A DNA stretch of 21,268 bases from JBDHTS01 sp039808845 (lineage in GTDB: Bacteria > Pseudomonadota > Alphaproteobacteria > Micavibrionales > Micavibrionaceae): contig JBDHTS010000036.1 of NCBI GenBank assembly GCA_039808845.1, forward strand, positions 1 through 21,268, in the 5' to 3' direction. Positions 8,063 through 15,809 of the stretch are shown here, piece after piece. Both the position numbers and the translations under genes were made by a program. The notes under the pieces are model-generated. The model saw only the letters and a list, made by a program, of their open reading frames with translations, did not search any database and was not told the DNA's origin. Position 1 is the stretch's first letter; every line of letters begins with the position of its first letter.

Positions 8063-8316
8063 TGAGCCGCTTCCGGACTATAAAGACTTCGATGCACACA
8101 TGCGCGATCCCCCCATGATACGTAAAGGGATCCCTGGAACAGGTTAAAGGGCGGGACCATCACGGGCAATGATACACCAAAAAATATCCACACCGAAAAG
8201 AATTAGCTGTGGACTGCTTTTCCGCAGCATTGCCGCGTTCCGGCGGGCATGCAAACATGCCGCATGGTTATCGCCAAGCACACTGGAGCGCCCGCTTTTG
8301 CCGGAAGGAAAACGTC
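8063..8316. other. Divergent intergenic region between pilus operon and prepilin peptidase operon
   Basis: 254 bases separating the minus-strand operon from the plus-strand prepilin peptidase gene; both sets of promoters should lie here. Visible structure: a perfect 10-base palindrome AGGGATCCCT at 8126-8135; an inverted repeat TCCACA (8187-8192) / TGTGGA (8208-8213) with a 15-base spacer; and a short hairpin GGCATG-CAAA-CATGCC around 8245-8261. A TATAGT-like box on the minus strand (complement of 8077-8082) could be a -10 element for the regulator gene, but no good -35 accompanies it. No convincing small gene was found. Confidence 0.45.
8303..8309 (+). promoter_or_regulatory. Strong ribosome binding site of the prepilin peptidase gene
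   Basis: GGAAGGA seven bases before the ATG at 8317. It fixes the start there rather than at ATG codons farther upstream in the same frame, which have no such site and would add a non-hydrophobic N-terminus. Confidence 0.7.
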
Positions 8317-8841
8317 ATGCTGAGCTGGATCGCCCTGGCCTGCCTGATGGCCGCGATCGGGTTGCTGATGGCGCTCGCCGTTGTTGACATGAAAACGCTT
8401 TTGCTCCCCAACGAGATGGTCCTGGGCTTTGCCGCGCTGGGGCTGGTGTTCCATCTGACGACACTGGCGCGGTTTTTACCGCCTTCTGACATTTTTTTGG
8501 GCGGGCTGGCGGGATTCGGAAGCCTTTATATGCTGCGTTTCGTCGCGAACCGGTTCCATGGCCGCGATACCCTGGGCCTGGGCGACGTCAAATTGATGGG
8601 CGCGGCGGGGATCTGGCTCGGGCCGCAGAACGTCATGATGGCCATGGCCGCAGGAGCCGCATGTTCCCTGATCGCGGGGCTGGTTTATGCCATCCGCAGC
8701 AGGCGCCTGGAATACGGCCCATTGGATCTCGGATCTCTTTCATTGCCTGCCGGTCCCGGTTTCGCCCTCGGCATTGTGGCGACGGGCTCATGGATGCTGA
8801 AGGATTTCAGGCCGGAAGCCTTTTGGGAGGCCGCGCCGTGA
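8317..8841 (+). CDS. Type IV prepilin peptidase, A24 family (short form)
   Basis: 174 residues, an integral membrane aspartyl protease with several hydrophobic segments. The first catalytic Asp is D24 in VVDMKTLLLPN and the second is D90 in the family signature GLGDVKLMGAAG. It cleaves the positively charged leader of prepilins or pseudopilins at the inner membrane. The protein lacks the N-terminal cytoplasmic zinc/methyltransferase domain of PilD/GspO, so it is the short form, as in TadV/CpaA; whether it N-methylates pilins is unclear. It is transcribed away from the pilus/secretion operon 254 bases off, and probably serves it. Its TGA overlaps the GTG start of the CoA-transferase gene (GTGA), which implies coupling to that gene. 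Confidence 0.93.
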   Translation: MLSWIALACLMAAIGLLMALAVVDMKTLLLPNEMVLGFAALGLVFHLTTLARFLPPSDIFLGGLAGFGSLYMLRFVANRFHGRDTLGLGDVKLMGAAGIWLGPQNVMMAMAAGAACSLIAGLVYAIRSRRLEYGPLDLGSLSLPAGPGFALGIVATGSWMLKDFRPEAFWEAAP

Positions 8842-10052
8842 CGGGGGCGCTGGATAGAATCCGCGTTCTGGATCTTTCCCGCGTGCTGGCGGGACCGGTC
8901 TGCACGCAGATCCTGGGCGACCTCGGCGCGGACATCGTCAAGATCGAGAAGCCCGGTGCCGGAGACGATACGCGCGCCTGGGGGCCGCCCTTCCTCAAAG
9001 ACGCGCAAGGGAACGACACGGCGGAAAGCGCCTACTACCTGTCCGCCAACCGCAACAAACGCTCCGCCGCCATTGATCTTGCGGCGCCGGAGGGCCGGGA
9101 TCTGATCCACCGGCTGCTGGCGCAATCGGACGTCCTGATCGAGAATTTCAAGACCGGCGGCCTGAAAAAATACGGCCTCGATTTCGACGAAGTCCATAAG
9201 CGTCATCCGCAGATCGTCTATTGCTCGATCACCGGCTTCGGCCAGAACGGTCCGCTTTCCAGCGAACCCGGATACGATTTCGTGGCGCAGGCGATGGGCG
9301 GGCTGATGGCCTCCACCGGCGAACCCGGCGGCGAACCTATGAAGGCGGGCGTCGCGCTCAGCGATGTCATGACCGGGCTTTACGCCGCGATCGGCATTCT
9401 CGCCGCCCTGCACCACCGCAGGGAAACCGGGAAAGGGCAGCATGTCGATCTGGCCCTGCTGGATGTAACTCTGACCGGGATGACCAATCTGGCACAGTAC
9501 TACCTGACCTCCGGCGTTTCGGCGCAGCGCTACGGCAATACACATTCGGCCATCGTGCCCTATCAGGCCTTCGCGACGTCCGACGGCCACGTGGTGATCG
9601 CGGTCGGCAACGACACGCAGTTCCGCCGCCTGTGCGCCCTTCTCAAAACCAACTGGGCCGACGACAGCCGCTTTGCCGTCAACGCCGCGCGCGTGAAACA
9701 CCGCGCGGCGCTGATCCCGGAACTGTCGCGCCTGATCGCGGCGCGCACGACCGGGGAATGGGTGGACCTCTTCCGCGCGGCGGACATTCCTGCAGGCCCG
9801 GTCAATACGATGGACCAGGTTTTCGCGACGGAACAGGTGCGGGAACGGGAAATGCAAATCGCCCTGCCCCACCCTTTGAGTCCCGCGCCCATTCATCTGG
9901 TCGGCAGCCCGCTGAAAATGTCGGAAACCCCCGTCTCCTATCGCGCCGCGCCGCCAATCGCAGGGCAGCATACGGCGGAAATCCTGAAAGAGTTGCTGGG
10001 CCTCGACACATCGGCTATCAATGCCCTGAAAGCCAGCGGAGCCATCGCATGA
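8838..10052 (+). CDS. Family III CoA-transferase (CaiB/BaiF/Frc type)
   Basis: 404 residues from a GTG that overlaps the prepilin peptidase stop (GTGA), with GGGAGG upstream. The N-terminus (ALDRIRVLDLSRVLAGPVCT) and the CoA-binding motif LGDLGADIVKIEKPGAGDDTR are family signatures. D176, in GVALSDVMTG, aligns with the catalytic Asp169 of formyl-CoA transferase, which forms the acyl-aspartyl anhydride intermediate. The pattern GFGQNGPLSSEPGYDFVAQA and the C-terminal GEHT-like GQHTAEILKELLGLD are also typical. The enzyme moves CoA between carboxylic acids in the cytoplasm. The acyl substrate cannot be told from sequence; dicarboxylate-type (succinyl-CoA donor) transferases are the usual best matches for this sequence style. 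Its stop overlaps the pyrB start (ATGA). Confidence 0.93.
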   Translation: MTGALDRIRVLDLSRVLAGPVCTQILGDLGADIVKIEKPGAGDDTRAWGPPFLKDAQGNDTAESAYYLSANRNKRSAAIDLAAPEGRDLIHRLLAQSDVLIENFKTGGLKKYGLDFDEVHKRHPQIVYCSITGFGQNGPLSSEPGYDFVAQAMGGLMASTGEPGGEPMKAGVALSDVMTGLYAAIGILAALHHRRETGKGQHVDLALLDVTLTGMTNLAQYYLTSGVSAQRYGNTHSAIVPYQAFATSDGHVVIAVGNDTQFRRLCALLKTNWADDSRFAVNAARVKHRAALIPELSRLIAARTTGEWVDLFRAADIPAGPVNTMDQVFATEQVREREMQIALPHPLSPAPIHLVGSPLKMSETPVSYRAAPPIAGQHTAEILKELLGLDTSAINALKASGAIA

Positions 10053-10954
10053 AACACCTGACAGGCATCGACACCCTGACCGCGCAGGACCGCGACGCCG
10101 ACCTGGCGCTGGCCCAGGATTACGCCGACAGGCTGGCGAAGGGAAAACCGATCGAACCCGCCCTGCAGGGCCGCGTCATCCTGCAGATGTTCTTCGAGCA
10201 TTCCACACGCACGCGCACGTCATTTGAGATGGCGGCGAAACGCCTAGGCGCGGACGTCATCAACTGGGACGCGGACGCAAGCTCCCTGTCCAAGGGCGAA
10301 AGCTTTGCCGACACCGTGGCTACACTCAACGCCATGCTTCCCGACGCCGTCGTCATCCGGCACAAGGATTTCGCCGCGCCTGAATATGTGGCGAACAATG
10401 TCGGCTGCCCGGTCATCAACGCGGGCGATTCCTGGCGCGAGCATCCGACCCAGGCCCTGCTCGACGCCCTGACCCTGCGGCAGCATTTCGGCGGGCTGGA
10501 CGGCCTGACCCTCGCCATCTGCGGCGATATCGCGCACAGCCGGGTCGCCTCTTCAAACCTGCAATTATTGCCCGCGCTCGGGATCAGGCTGCGCGTGATC
10601 GCCCCGCCCGCCCTGATGCCACGCGGCCTGCCCGACGGGATCGAAGCCTTCACGGCGATGGAGGACGGCCTGCCCGGCTGCGACGCCGTCATGATGCTGC
10701 GCCTGCAGAAGGAACGGATGGAGGAAGGCCTGATCGGCTCCGACGCCGAATTCTTCAACCGCTACGGCCTGACCCACGATCGGCTGAACCTGGCCGGGCC
10801 GAAAGCCGTCGTCCTCCACCCCGGCCCCACGAACCGCAACGTCGAAATCGCCGACGACGTCGCCGACGACCCGGAGCGCAGCCTTATATTGAAGCAGGTG
10901 GCGAACGGGGTTCCGGTCAGGATGGCGGTGCTGACACAACTCCTAGCGGAATAA
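10049..10954 (+). CDS. pyrB: Aspartate carbamoyltransferase catalytic subunit
   Basis: 301 residues, a standard length. The ATG at 10049 overlaps the CoA-transferase stop (ATGA), with GCGGAG upstream. Carbamoyl-phosphate-binding HSTRTRTSFE lies at 51-60, followed by RHKD at 104-107, HPTQALLDALT from 132, GDIAHSRVASSN in the middle, and HPGPTNRNVEI near the end, all matching catalytic-site motifs of ATCase. It condenses carbamoyl phosphate with aspartate in the committed step of pyrimidine synthesis. Many alphaproteobacteria have pyrC immediately after pyrB and before plsY. Here pyrC (or an inactive pyrC-like partner) is absent from that place, and no PyrI-like regulatory subunit is seen. A 68-base gap with a promoter separates it from the next gene. 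Confidence 0.96.
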   Translation: MKHLTGIDTLTAQDRDADLALAQDYADRLAKGKPIEPALQGRVILQMFFEHSTRTRTSFEMAAKRLGADVINWDADASSLSKGESFADTVATLNAMLPDAVVIRHKDFAAPEYVANNVGCPVINAGDSWREHPTQALLDALTLRQHFGGLDGLTLAICGDIAHSRVASSNLQLLPALGIRLRVIAPPALMPRGLPDGIEAFTAMEDGLPGCDAVMMLRLQKERMEEGLIGSDAEFFNRYGLTHDRLNLAGPKAVVLHPGPTNRNVEIADDVADDPERSLILKQVANGVPVRMAVLTQLLAE

Positions 10955-10966
10955 ATTAGAAATTCC

Positions 10967-10997
10967 TTGACAAGGGCCTCCATCTTATTGTTATAAA
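10967..10997 (+). promoter_or_regulatory. Sigma-70-type promoter for the GCS2-like gene
   Basis: TTGACA (10967-10972, a perfect -35) is followed by TATAAA (10992-10997) with a 19-base spacer; TTATAA one base earlier would give 18. The short leader starts near 11004. A five-codon minicistron (ATG at 11012, stop TGA at 11024-11026) overlaps the gene's own ATG at 11023. The region is AT-rich compared with the flanking genes. Confidence 0.6.
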
Positions 10998-11022
10998 ACA
11001 CAGAAATTATTATGGACATAAC

Positions 11023-12384
11023 ATGACCACTATCAAGGCTTTTGACATTCCCGTTTCAGCCCCCCAACTCGCCGAAGCTATGCTGGACCATTCCAGCACC
11101 AAGCCGCGTCTCGCCGGCATTGAAATGGAGCGCTTTCTTCTGACTCTGGATGGAGAGCTTCCGACACCTGAACAGCACGACGCTTTCTATATCGATTTAA
11201 AAAGACTGCTTGGAGAAAGCGCTTCCGTCGAGACAGGAAGCCATGCCATAGAGATCAAAACAGAGCCTGAAAGCGACCCGGTCAGCCTGAGTGCCGATCT
11301 GGCGCGCAAAATCGAAGTTCTTAAACACGTCGCCTTTCGACATGATTTGATCATTCAGCAGAGTTCCGACCTGCCGGGTTACATGACGCGCCAGCTGGCC
11401 GCCAATGTGATCAGCCGCATCGATCCCGTCACACATGCCGTTCGCCGCGCCTATGAATTATGCAGAGCTTATGAGAGAAGCGGACTAAACCATGTCAGCG
11501 CCTACAGCTGCACAACGACTTCCCTGCAGTTTACCCATTCTGTCCCTGACGCGGATCAATTGCATCGTTTCTACCGCATTCATGCGGCCATGATGCCGCT
11601 GTATTACGCCATCTTTGAAAATAGGACGCGCGTCAATGGCGTCCATACCGCCATGGCCGCACGCCGGGAACTGGGATCCCAGGGATTAATTCCATCCTAT
11701 GTTTTCGAGGCCGCGGATGGCCACGACTTCGTCCGGAAATACGTCGACAATGTCCTGAACCGCCGCATGGTGACGGCCCTCTCCCCCGATGGGCAGGATT
11801 TCACGCTTGAACGTCCGACCCGCTTTACAGATCTGCCCGAGGACCAGCGAACCCTCGGCAACCTTCTGCAGGCCGCGAGCTTTGCCTGGAACGTCTGCAA
11901 GATCCGGCCGGTTCTGGACGAGCAGGCCTTGGCGCAGGGCGACATTGCCTTGACGCATCTGCTTCTTGAAGCGAGAGATATGGACGTTTCGGAAAAAGCC
12001 ATTCCCGCCATCGCGGGATGGTTCTTTGCCCTGACCGAATCCGAAGAAACACTGACAGCAGCTGAAGAGTTTCTGGAATATTTAGGCATTCCCGTCCGCA
12101 GCGCTCCCTTGCAGGCTGGAGACATGGCGAACACCGCGCTGCGGCGCATTGAGAACCGTCAGGAGTATCTGAACCTACCCTATGGCGATATGGGGTTGGC
12201 CTTAAGAGATATGGTGGGCCAGCTTATCCTGCCGATTCTGAACGACAGCGGCGATCCAGCGAACGCTGCGCCTCTCTGGAAGGAAGCTGCCGCTTCGGCG
12301 GCTCCCTATTTCAGGGTGCAGCCGCAAGCCCTGCCGGCTTTGAGCACCCCGTTCACAGCACAGGATATCCGCCTCTCAGCCTGA
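11023..12384 (+). CDS. Divergent GCS2-like carboxylate-amine ligase (glutamate-cysteine ligase family relative)
   Basis: 453 residues. I recognise a GCS2-type gamma-glutamylcysteine synthetase fold by several blocks: GIEMERF at 32-38 (the GIExE metal/ATP site), AIEIKTEP at 75-82, TTTSLQFTHSVPDADQLHRF at 164-183 (family form TxxxxVNxDxxxExDMxxKxR), and IPSYVFEAADGHDFVRKYVD at 223-242, which parallels LPFxFExGFGFERYVDYAL. These enzymes join glutamate to an amine such as cysteine using ATP. The divergence from true GshA, including an unclear counterpart of the late EVRLKRYxExRGAD-type motif, means the substrate may differ. The gene has its own promoter, is less GC-rich than pyrB and plsY, and stands where pyrC is often found. 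Its stop overlaps by nine bases the end of the convergent N-formylglutamate amidohydrolase-family gene. Family call fairly sure, substrate unknown. Confidence 0.65.
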   Translation: MTTIKAFDIPVSAPQLAEAMLDHSSTKPRLAGIEMERFLLTLDGELPTPEQHDAFYIDLKRLLGESASVETGSHAIEIKTEPESDPVSLSADLARKIEVLKHVAFRHDLIIQQSSDLPGYMTRQLAANVISRIDPVTHAVRRAYELCRAYERSGLNHVSAYSCTTTSLQFTHSVPDADQLHRFYRIHAAMMPLYYAIFENRTRVNGVHTAMAARRELGSQGLIPSYVFEAADGHDFVRKYVDNVLNRRMVTALSPDGQDFTLERPTRFTDLPEDQRTLGNLLQAASFAWNVCKIRPVLDEQALAQGDIALTHLLLEARDMDVSEKAIPAIAGWFFALTESEETLTAAEEFLEYLGIPVRSAPLQAGDMANTALRRIENRQEYLNLPYGDMGLALRDMVGQLILPILNDSGDPANAAPLWKEAAASAAPYFRVQPQALPALSTPFTAQDIRLSA

Positions 12385-13185
12385 TGCGGCCTCTTTGACC
12401 AGAGTGCGCAGGATGGGTGTGAAAAGATCACCCATTTTCCTGACTCCTTTCGTATCCCCGATCAGATCCTGGCGGATTTCGATCAGGAGGTGCGGCAGGC
12501 CTTTTTCCCGTCCGTGCTTGTCCACGCTGGTGCCGTAATAATCGCGCACATCATAGGGTTCGTGCATGCCGACATGCAGGTTTTCCGCGCGCAGCAGGGC
12601 CGCCATTCTTTCCATCAGGTCGTCGCTGTCATAGGTGCTGAGCCCCACATGCCAGGGGCGTGGCGGGCCGCCGCTGAGCTGCGGCGTGCAGCTGTGCATG
12701 CTGAGCACAGGTACTGTGCCGCCATGCCGGGCGCGGACTTCCTCCACCAGAGCGTCCGCCGCCTGATGATAAGGATGATAGATTTCGTTCAGCCGCTGCG
12801 CCGTTTCCCGATCGGTCAAATCCCTGTTGCCGGGGATGGCGATGCCGTCGCTTTCGGGCCAGAACATCTGCGGATGCCCTTCCGGCCTGTTCACATCGAC
12901 GATCAGGCGGGAATAGAGGCAATAGATGGCAGGAATATCCAGCGCATCGCTGACGATCCGCGTCACGCCTTCTATCCCGATATCCCAGGCGATATGTTTT
13001 TGCAGGTCTTCCGGAGAAACGCCCAGGCCGTTCAATTCCGCAGGTATGGCATTGCGCGCATGCTCGACGATGCATGCCGCGGGGAAAAGGCCCTTTCTGT
13101 TTTGAAATTCATATGGATTTTGAAACACCGGATATCCTGTTTTACGCTCTTGCGGGAATGGGCCAGACTTTCGCGATGAAATCAT
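12376..13185 (-). CDS. N-formylglutamate amidohydrolase family protein
   Basis: 269 residues from the ATG at 13185 (GGGGA just upstream); this is the usual family length. Starts at 13212 or 13263 are possible, the latter nearly touching the divergent plsY start. Family motifs: VEHARNAIPAELNGLGV at 40-56, HIAWDIG at 64-70, YSRLIVDVNRP at 91-101, LSMHSCTP at 161-168, HEPYD at 208-212 and LLIEIRQDLI at 233-242. The metal ligands His, Glu/Asp and the Arg-Asn pair expected of this carboxypeptidase-like fold are present. Members release formate from N-formylglutamate in histidine breakdown or act on other N-acyl amino acids. No hut genes are nearby, so the true substrate is unknown. The convergent overlapping neighbour, a GCS2-like ligase, suggests glutamyl compounds, which is inference. 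Confidence 0.88.
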   Translation of the reverse strand: MISSRKSGPFPQERKTGYPVFQNPYEFQNRKGLFPAACIVEHARNAIPAELNGLGVSPEDLQKHIAWDIGIEGVTRIVSDALDIPAIYCLYSRLIVDVNRPEGHPQMFWPESDGIAIPGNRDLTDRETAQRLNEIYHPYHQAADALVEEVRARHGGTVPVLSMHSCTPQLSGGPPRPWHVGLSTYDSDDLMERMAALLRAENLHVGMHEPYDVRDYYGTSVDKHGREKGLPHLLIEIRQDLIGDTKGVRKMGDLFTPILRTLVKEAASG

Positions 13186-13266
13186 AATTCCCCGGGATTT
13201 TACAAGCATCATCGTATCTGTCGATTTTCCATTGACCTCCGCTGCGTTTTCCACGCTAATCATGTC

Positions 13267-13860
13267 ATGGTTGAAATTCTGATCTTTGGACTGTTTGGCT
13301 ATCTTGCCGGCTCCGTGCCGTTCGGGCTGCTGCTGACGAAGGCAGCGGGGTATGGCGATATCCGCTCGATCGGCTCCGGCAATATCGGCGCGACGAACGT
13401 CCTGCGCACCGGCAACAAAAAACTGGCGCTGCTGACCCTGCTGCTGGACGGCGCGAAGGGCGCGGCGGCGGTGGTCCTCGCGCGCATGATCGCCGGCGAA
13501 GGCGCGGCGCTGGCGGCCGGGCTGTTCAGCGTCGCGGGACATATGTTTCCCTTCTGGCTGCGCTTCAAGGGCGGCAAGGGCGTCGCCACCACGCTGGGCG
13601 TGATCCTCGCCCTGTCGCCGCTGACCGGAATCCTGACCTGCCTGACCTGGCTGGCAGCGGCGAAGCTGTCAGGCTACTCATCCCTTGCCGCGCTGGTTGC
13701 CATGCTCTGCGCGCCGTTGTTCGCGTTCGTCCTGACGGGCGACAGCGCGCTCGCGGGCGTCTGTTCCATCGCCGCCCTTCTGGTCTGGATCCGGCACCGC
13801 CCCAACCTGAAGCGGCTGGCCGCGGGCGAGGAACCGAAAATCGGGCAATCGAAATCATGA
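13267..13860 (+). CDS. plsY: Acyl-phosphate:glycerol-3-phosphate acyltransferase
   Basis: 197 residues and five or so membrane segments, the normal PlsY size. All three family motifs are present: AGSVPFG at 14-20, SIGSGNIGATNVLR at 34-47, and GHMFPFWLRFKGGKGVAT at 91-108. The enzyme transfers the acyl group from acyl phosphate to glycerol-3-phosphate in the inner membrane, the first step of phospholipid synthesis. The ATG at 13267 has no clear Shine-Dalgarno. The 81 bases between it and the divergent amidohydrolase start must hold both promoters. The stop overlaps dprA (ATGA), as in the common plsY-dprA pair. Confidence 0.97.
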   Translation: MVEILIFGLFGYLAGSVPFGLLLTKAAGYGDIRSIGSGNIGATNVLRTGNKKLALLTLLLDGAKGAAAVVLARMIAGEGAALAAGLFSVAGHMFPFWLRFKGGKGVATTLGVILALSPLTGILTCLTWLAAAKLSGYSSLAALVAMLCAPLFAFVLTGDSALAGVCSIAALLVWIRHRPNLKRLAAGEEPKIGQSKS

Positions 13861-14993
13861 ATGTGACGGCCCTGAAAGCCGGACAGCGCATGAGCGATGC
13901 CGAAAGGCTGGCCTGGCTGCGCCTCTCGCGCGCGGAAAATGTCGGACCGGTGACATTCTACCGCCTGATCGAAACCTTCGGCACAGCACAAAAAGCGCTG
14001 GAAGCCCTGCCCACCCTGTCGAAACGCGGCGGACGGCAGAAACCGCTGACCCTGCCTCCGCCTTCCGCCGCCGAGCAGGAAATCGAGCGGCTCACGCGCT
14101 TGAAGGGCAGCCTTGTCACGGCGGCTGACACGGACTATCCCCTGCCCCTCGCCGCGCTGGAGGACGCGCCGCCGATCTTAAGCGCGATCGGCAATATATC
14201 CTTGCTGCGCCGCCCGTCCATCGGTATCGTCGGCGCGCGCAACGCCTCGCTCAACGGCCGCCGCTTCGCGGGCGTTCTGGCGCGCGATCTGGGCGCGGCG
14301 GGTTACGCCATCGCCTCGGGCCTCGCGCGCGGCATCGACACGGCGGCGCACGAGGGCAGCCTTTCCACCGGAACGATTGCCGTCGTGGCCGGCGGAATCG
14401 ACGTCGTCTACCCGCCTGAAAATCAAAAATTATACGAACAGATCGCGGAACAGGGCCTGATCCTCGCCGAAAGCCCGCTGGGCCAGCAGCCTTTCGCGCA
14501 AAGTTTCCCGCGCCGGAACCGCATCGTCTCGGGCCTGTCCGCGGGCGTCGTCGTTGTGGAAGCGACGGAGCGTTCCGGCTCCCTTATCACCGCGCGGCTC
14601 GCGGGGGAACAGGGCCGCGATGTTTACGCCGTGCCGGGCCACCCGCTCGATCCCCGCGCGGCGGGGCCGAACAGCCTGATCCGCGACGGCGCGACGCTGG
14701 CGCGCGACGCGAAAGACGTTCTGGAAGGCCTGCACGATTTCAGCGGCGGGATGCGGGAATTGCGGCCTCAGGCGCATTATTCCGCGCCCCTGTCCTTTGT
14801 GGAGGATGAACAATCCGTCAACGACGCGCACGCGGCGCTGGAACAGGTCCTGTCGTTCACGCCGTCGCCGGTGGACGATCTTATCCGGCTGTCGGGATTT
14901 CCGGCCAATCTGGTTCACACGGCCTTGCTGGAACTCGAACTGGCCGGGAAGATCCAGCGCCTGCCGGGCAACAGGGCCGTTATGGTTCAATGA
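13857..14993 (+). CDS. dprA: DNA-processing protein A (DprA/Smf)
   Basis: 378 residues. An N-terminal helical SAM-like region (about 15-50) precedes the Rossmann-like DprA core with VGARNAS at 125-131, SGLARGID at 154-161, FPRRNRIVSGLS at 217-228, SGSLITARLA at 240-249 and GPNSLIRDGA at 270-279. A C-terminal winged-helix domain lies at about 325-376. DprA binds incoming single-stranded DNA and loads RecA during natural transformation; most bacteria keep it even without known competence. The ATG overlaps the plsY stop, giving translational coupling. Its 3' end overlaps by seven bases the end of the convergent DedA-family gene. Confidence 0.96.
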   Translation: MNVTALKAGQRMSDAERLAWLRLSRAENVGPVTFYRLIETFGTAQKALEALPTLSKRGGRQKPLTLPPPSAAEQEIERLTRLKGSLVTAADTDYPLPLAALEDAPPILSAIGNISLLRRPSIGIVGARNASLNGRRFAGVLARDLGAAGYAIASGLARGIDTAAHEGSLSTGTIAVVAGGIDVVYPPENQKLYEQIAEQGLILAESPLGQQPFAQSFPRRNRIVSGLSAGVVVVEATERSGSLITARLAGEQGRDVYAVPGHPLDPRAAGPNSLIRDGATLARDAKDVLEGLHDFSGGMRELRPQAHYSAPLSFVEDEQSVNDAHAALEQVLSFTPSPVDDLIRLSGFPANLVHTALLELELAGKIQRLPGNRAVMVQ

Positions 14994-15598
14994 CCGCGGG
15001 GATCGGCCTTCTTCGACCGGCGCCAGTAGAAAAACCCGGCAAGTCCTACAAGCAGCACAAATCCAACCTTGATCGCCGGAAGGAGCTGCTGCACTTCCTC
15101 TTTATTGTCGCCGATGGCATAACCGAGGCCGAGCAGGATCAGCGTCCATAGGGAGCCGCCCGCCACAGTATAAAGGCAGAATTTTTTCAGGTCCATGCGC
15201 GCAAGGCCCGCCGGAAATGAAATGAAATGACGGATGCCGAAGACCAAGCGTCCCAAGAAGATGGACACGGATCCATGGCGCATGAAATAGCTTTCGACCT
15301 TCGCCAGCTTTTCCTCGCTCATGAAAAAATATTTGCTGTAGCGGATCAGGAGATACCGCCCGCAATACCGCGCGACCGCGTAATTGGCAAGCGACCCCGC
15401 CAGTGTGCCGGATACGGCCAACAGAAAGACCGCCGGCCCGCTCCATTTGCCCTGATGGATCAGGTAACCGGCGGGGACCAGCGTCGCTTCGCTGGGGATC
15501 GGCAGGAACGTGCTTTCCAGCGCCGACATCAGGAAAACGCCGAAATAGCCCATGGCTTCGACGATGTGCACGACCCATTGGATAACGGTTTCGAACAT
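14987..15598 (-). CDS. DedA-family membrane protein (VTT/SNARE-associated domain)
   Basis: 203 residues with about five hydrophobic stretches. Family motifs are clear: ESTFLPIPSEATLVPAG at 28-44 (the ExxxxPxPxE motif) and GRLVFGIRHFISFPAGLARM at 116-135 (the RxxPxxR-like motif with AG). DedA proteins are inner-membrane transporters, some acting as undecaprenyl-phosphate or phospholipid flippases and supporting membrane potential. Which lipid this one moves cannot be told. It is a single gene on the minus strand, inserted between dprA and topA and convergent with dprA. Its start at 15598 has only a weak upstream purine run. The TATATAA-like sequence just upstream could be a -10 element. Confidence 0.93.
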   Translation of the reverse strand: MFETVIQWVVHIVEAMGYFGVFLMSALESTFLPIPSEATLVPAGYLIHQGKWSGPAVFLLAVSGTLAGSLANYAVARYCGRYLLIRYSKYFFMSEEKLAKVESYFMRHGSVSIFLGRLVFGIRHFISFPAGLARMDLKKFCLYTVAGGSLWTLILLGLGYAIGDNKEEVQQLLPAIKVGFVLLVGLAGFFYWRRSKKADPRGH

Positions 15599-15809
15599 GA
15601 CGCTTTATATAATGTATGACGGTGAAGTCCGAAAGGCGGAAAAGGTCGTCCTCCCCGAAGTCTGGGATTTTTTCAGATTTTTTTAAGATATTCCGGCCAC
15701 ATTAGCCGCAGGGGGGCTTTCGTCTCCGCATTATGCATTCATCCATCCCCGTTGACGAAACGGGCAAAGCCTGTCAATTGCATTAGGGCTTGTTTTTAGG
15801 GACCGTGCC

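Noticed and set aside
8185..8193. DnaA-box-like ATATCCACA near 8185
   Set aside because: A single imperfect match beside an isolated inverted repeat, with no cluster of boxes, AT-rich unwinding element or dnaA/gidA-type context; not an origin.
8685..9971. Open frame of ~428 codons antisense to the CoA-transferase gene
   Set aside because: The plus strand encodes a clear CoA-transferase with catalytic motifs. The antisense translation is a low-complexity Arg/Gly/His-rich shadow typical of GC-rich coding DNA, without a ribosome site or family motif.
13186..13542. N-terminal extension of the amidohydrolase frame across the plsY start
   Set aside because: It would overlap plsY on the other strand; the extra residues are shadow-like, and the 269-residue form matches the family length.
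15666..15687. T-rich weak hairpin (TCTG...CAGA plus T-run) upstream of topA
   Set aside because: The stem is short, with a GT wobble at best, and no plus-strand gene directly upstream needs termination there.
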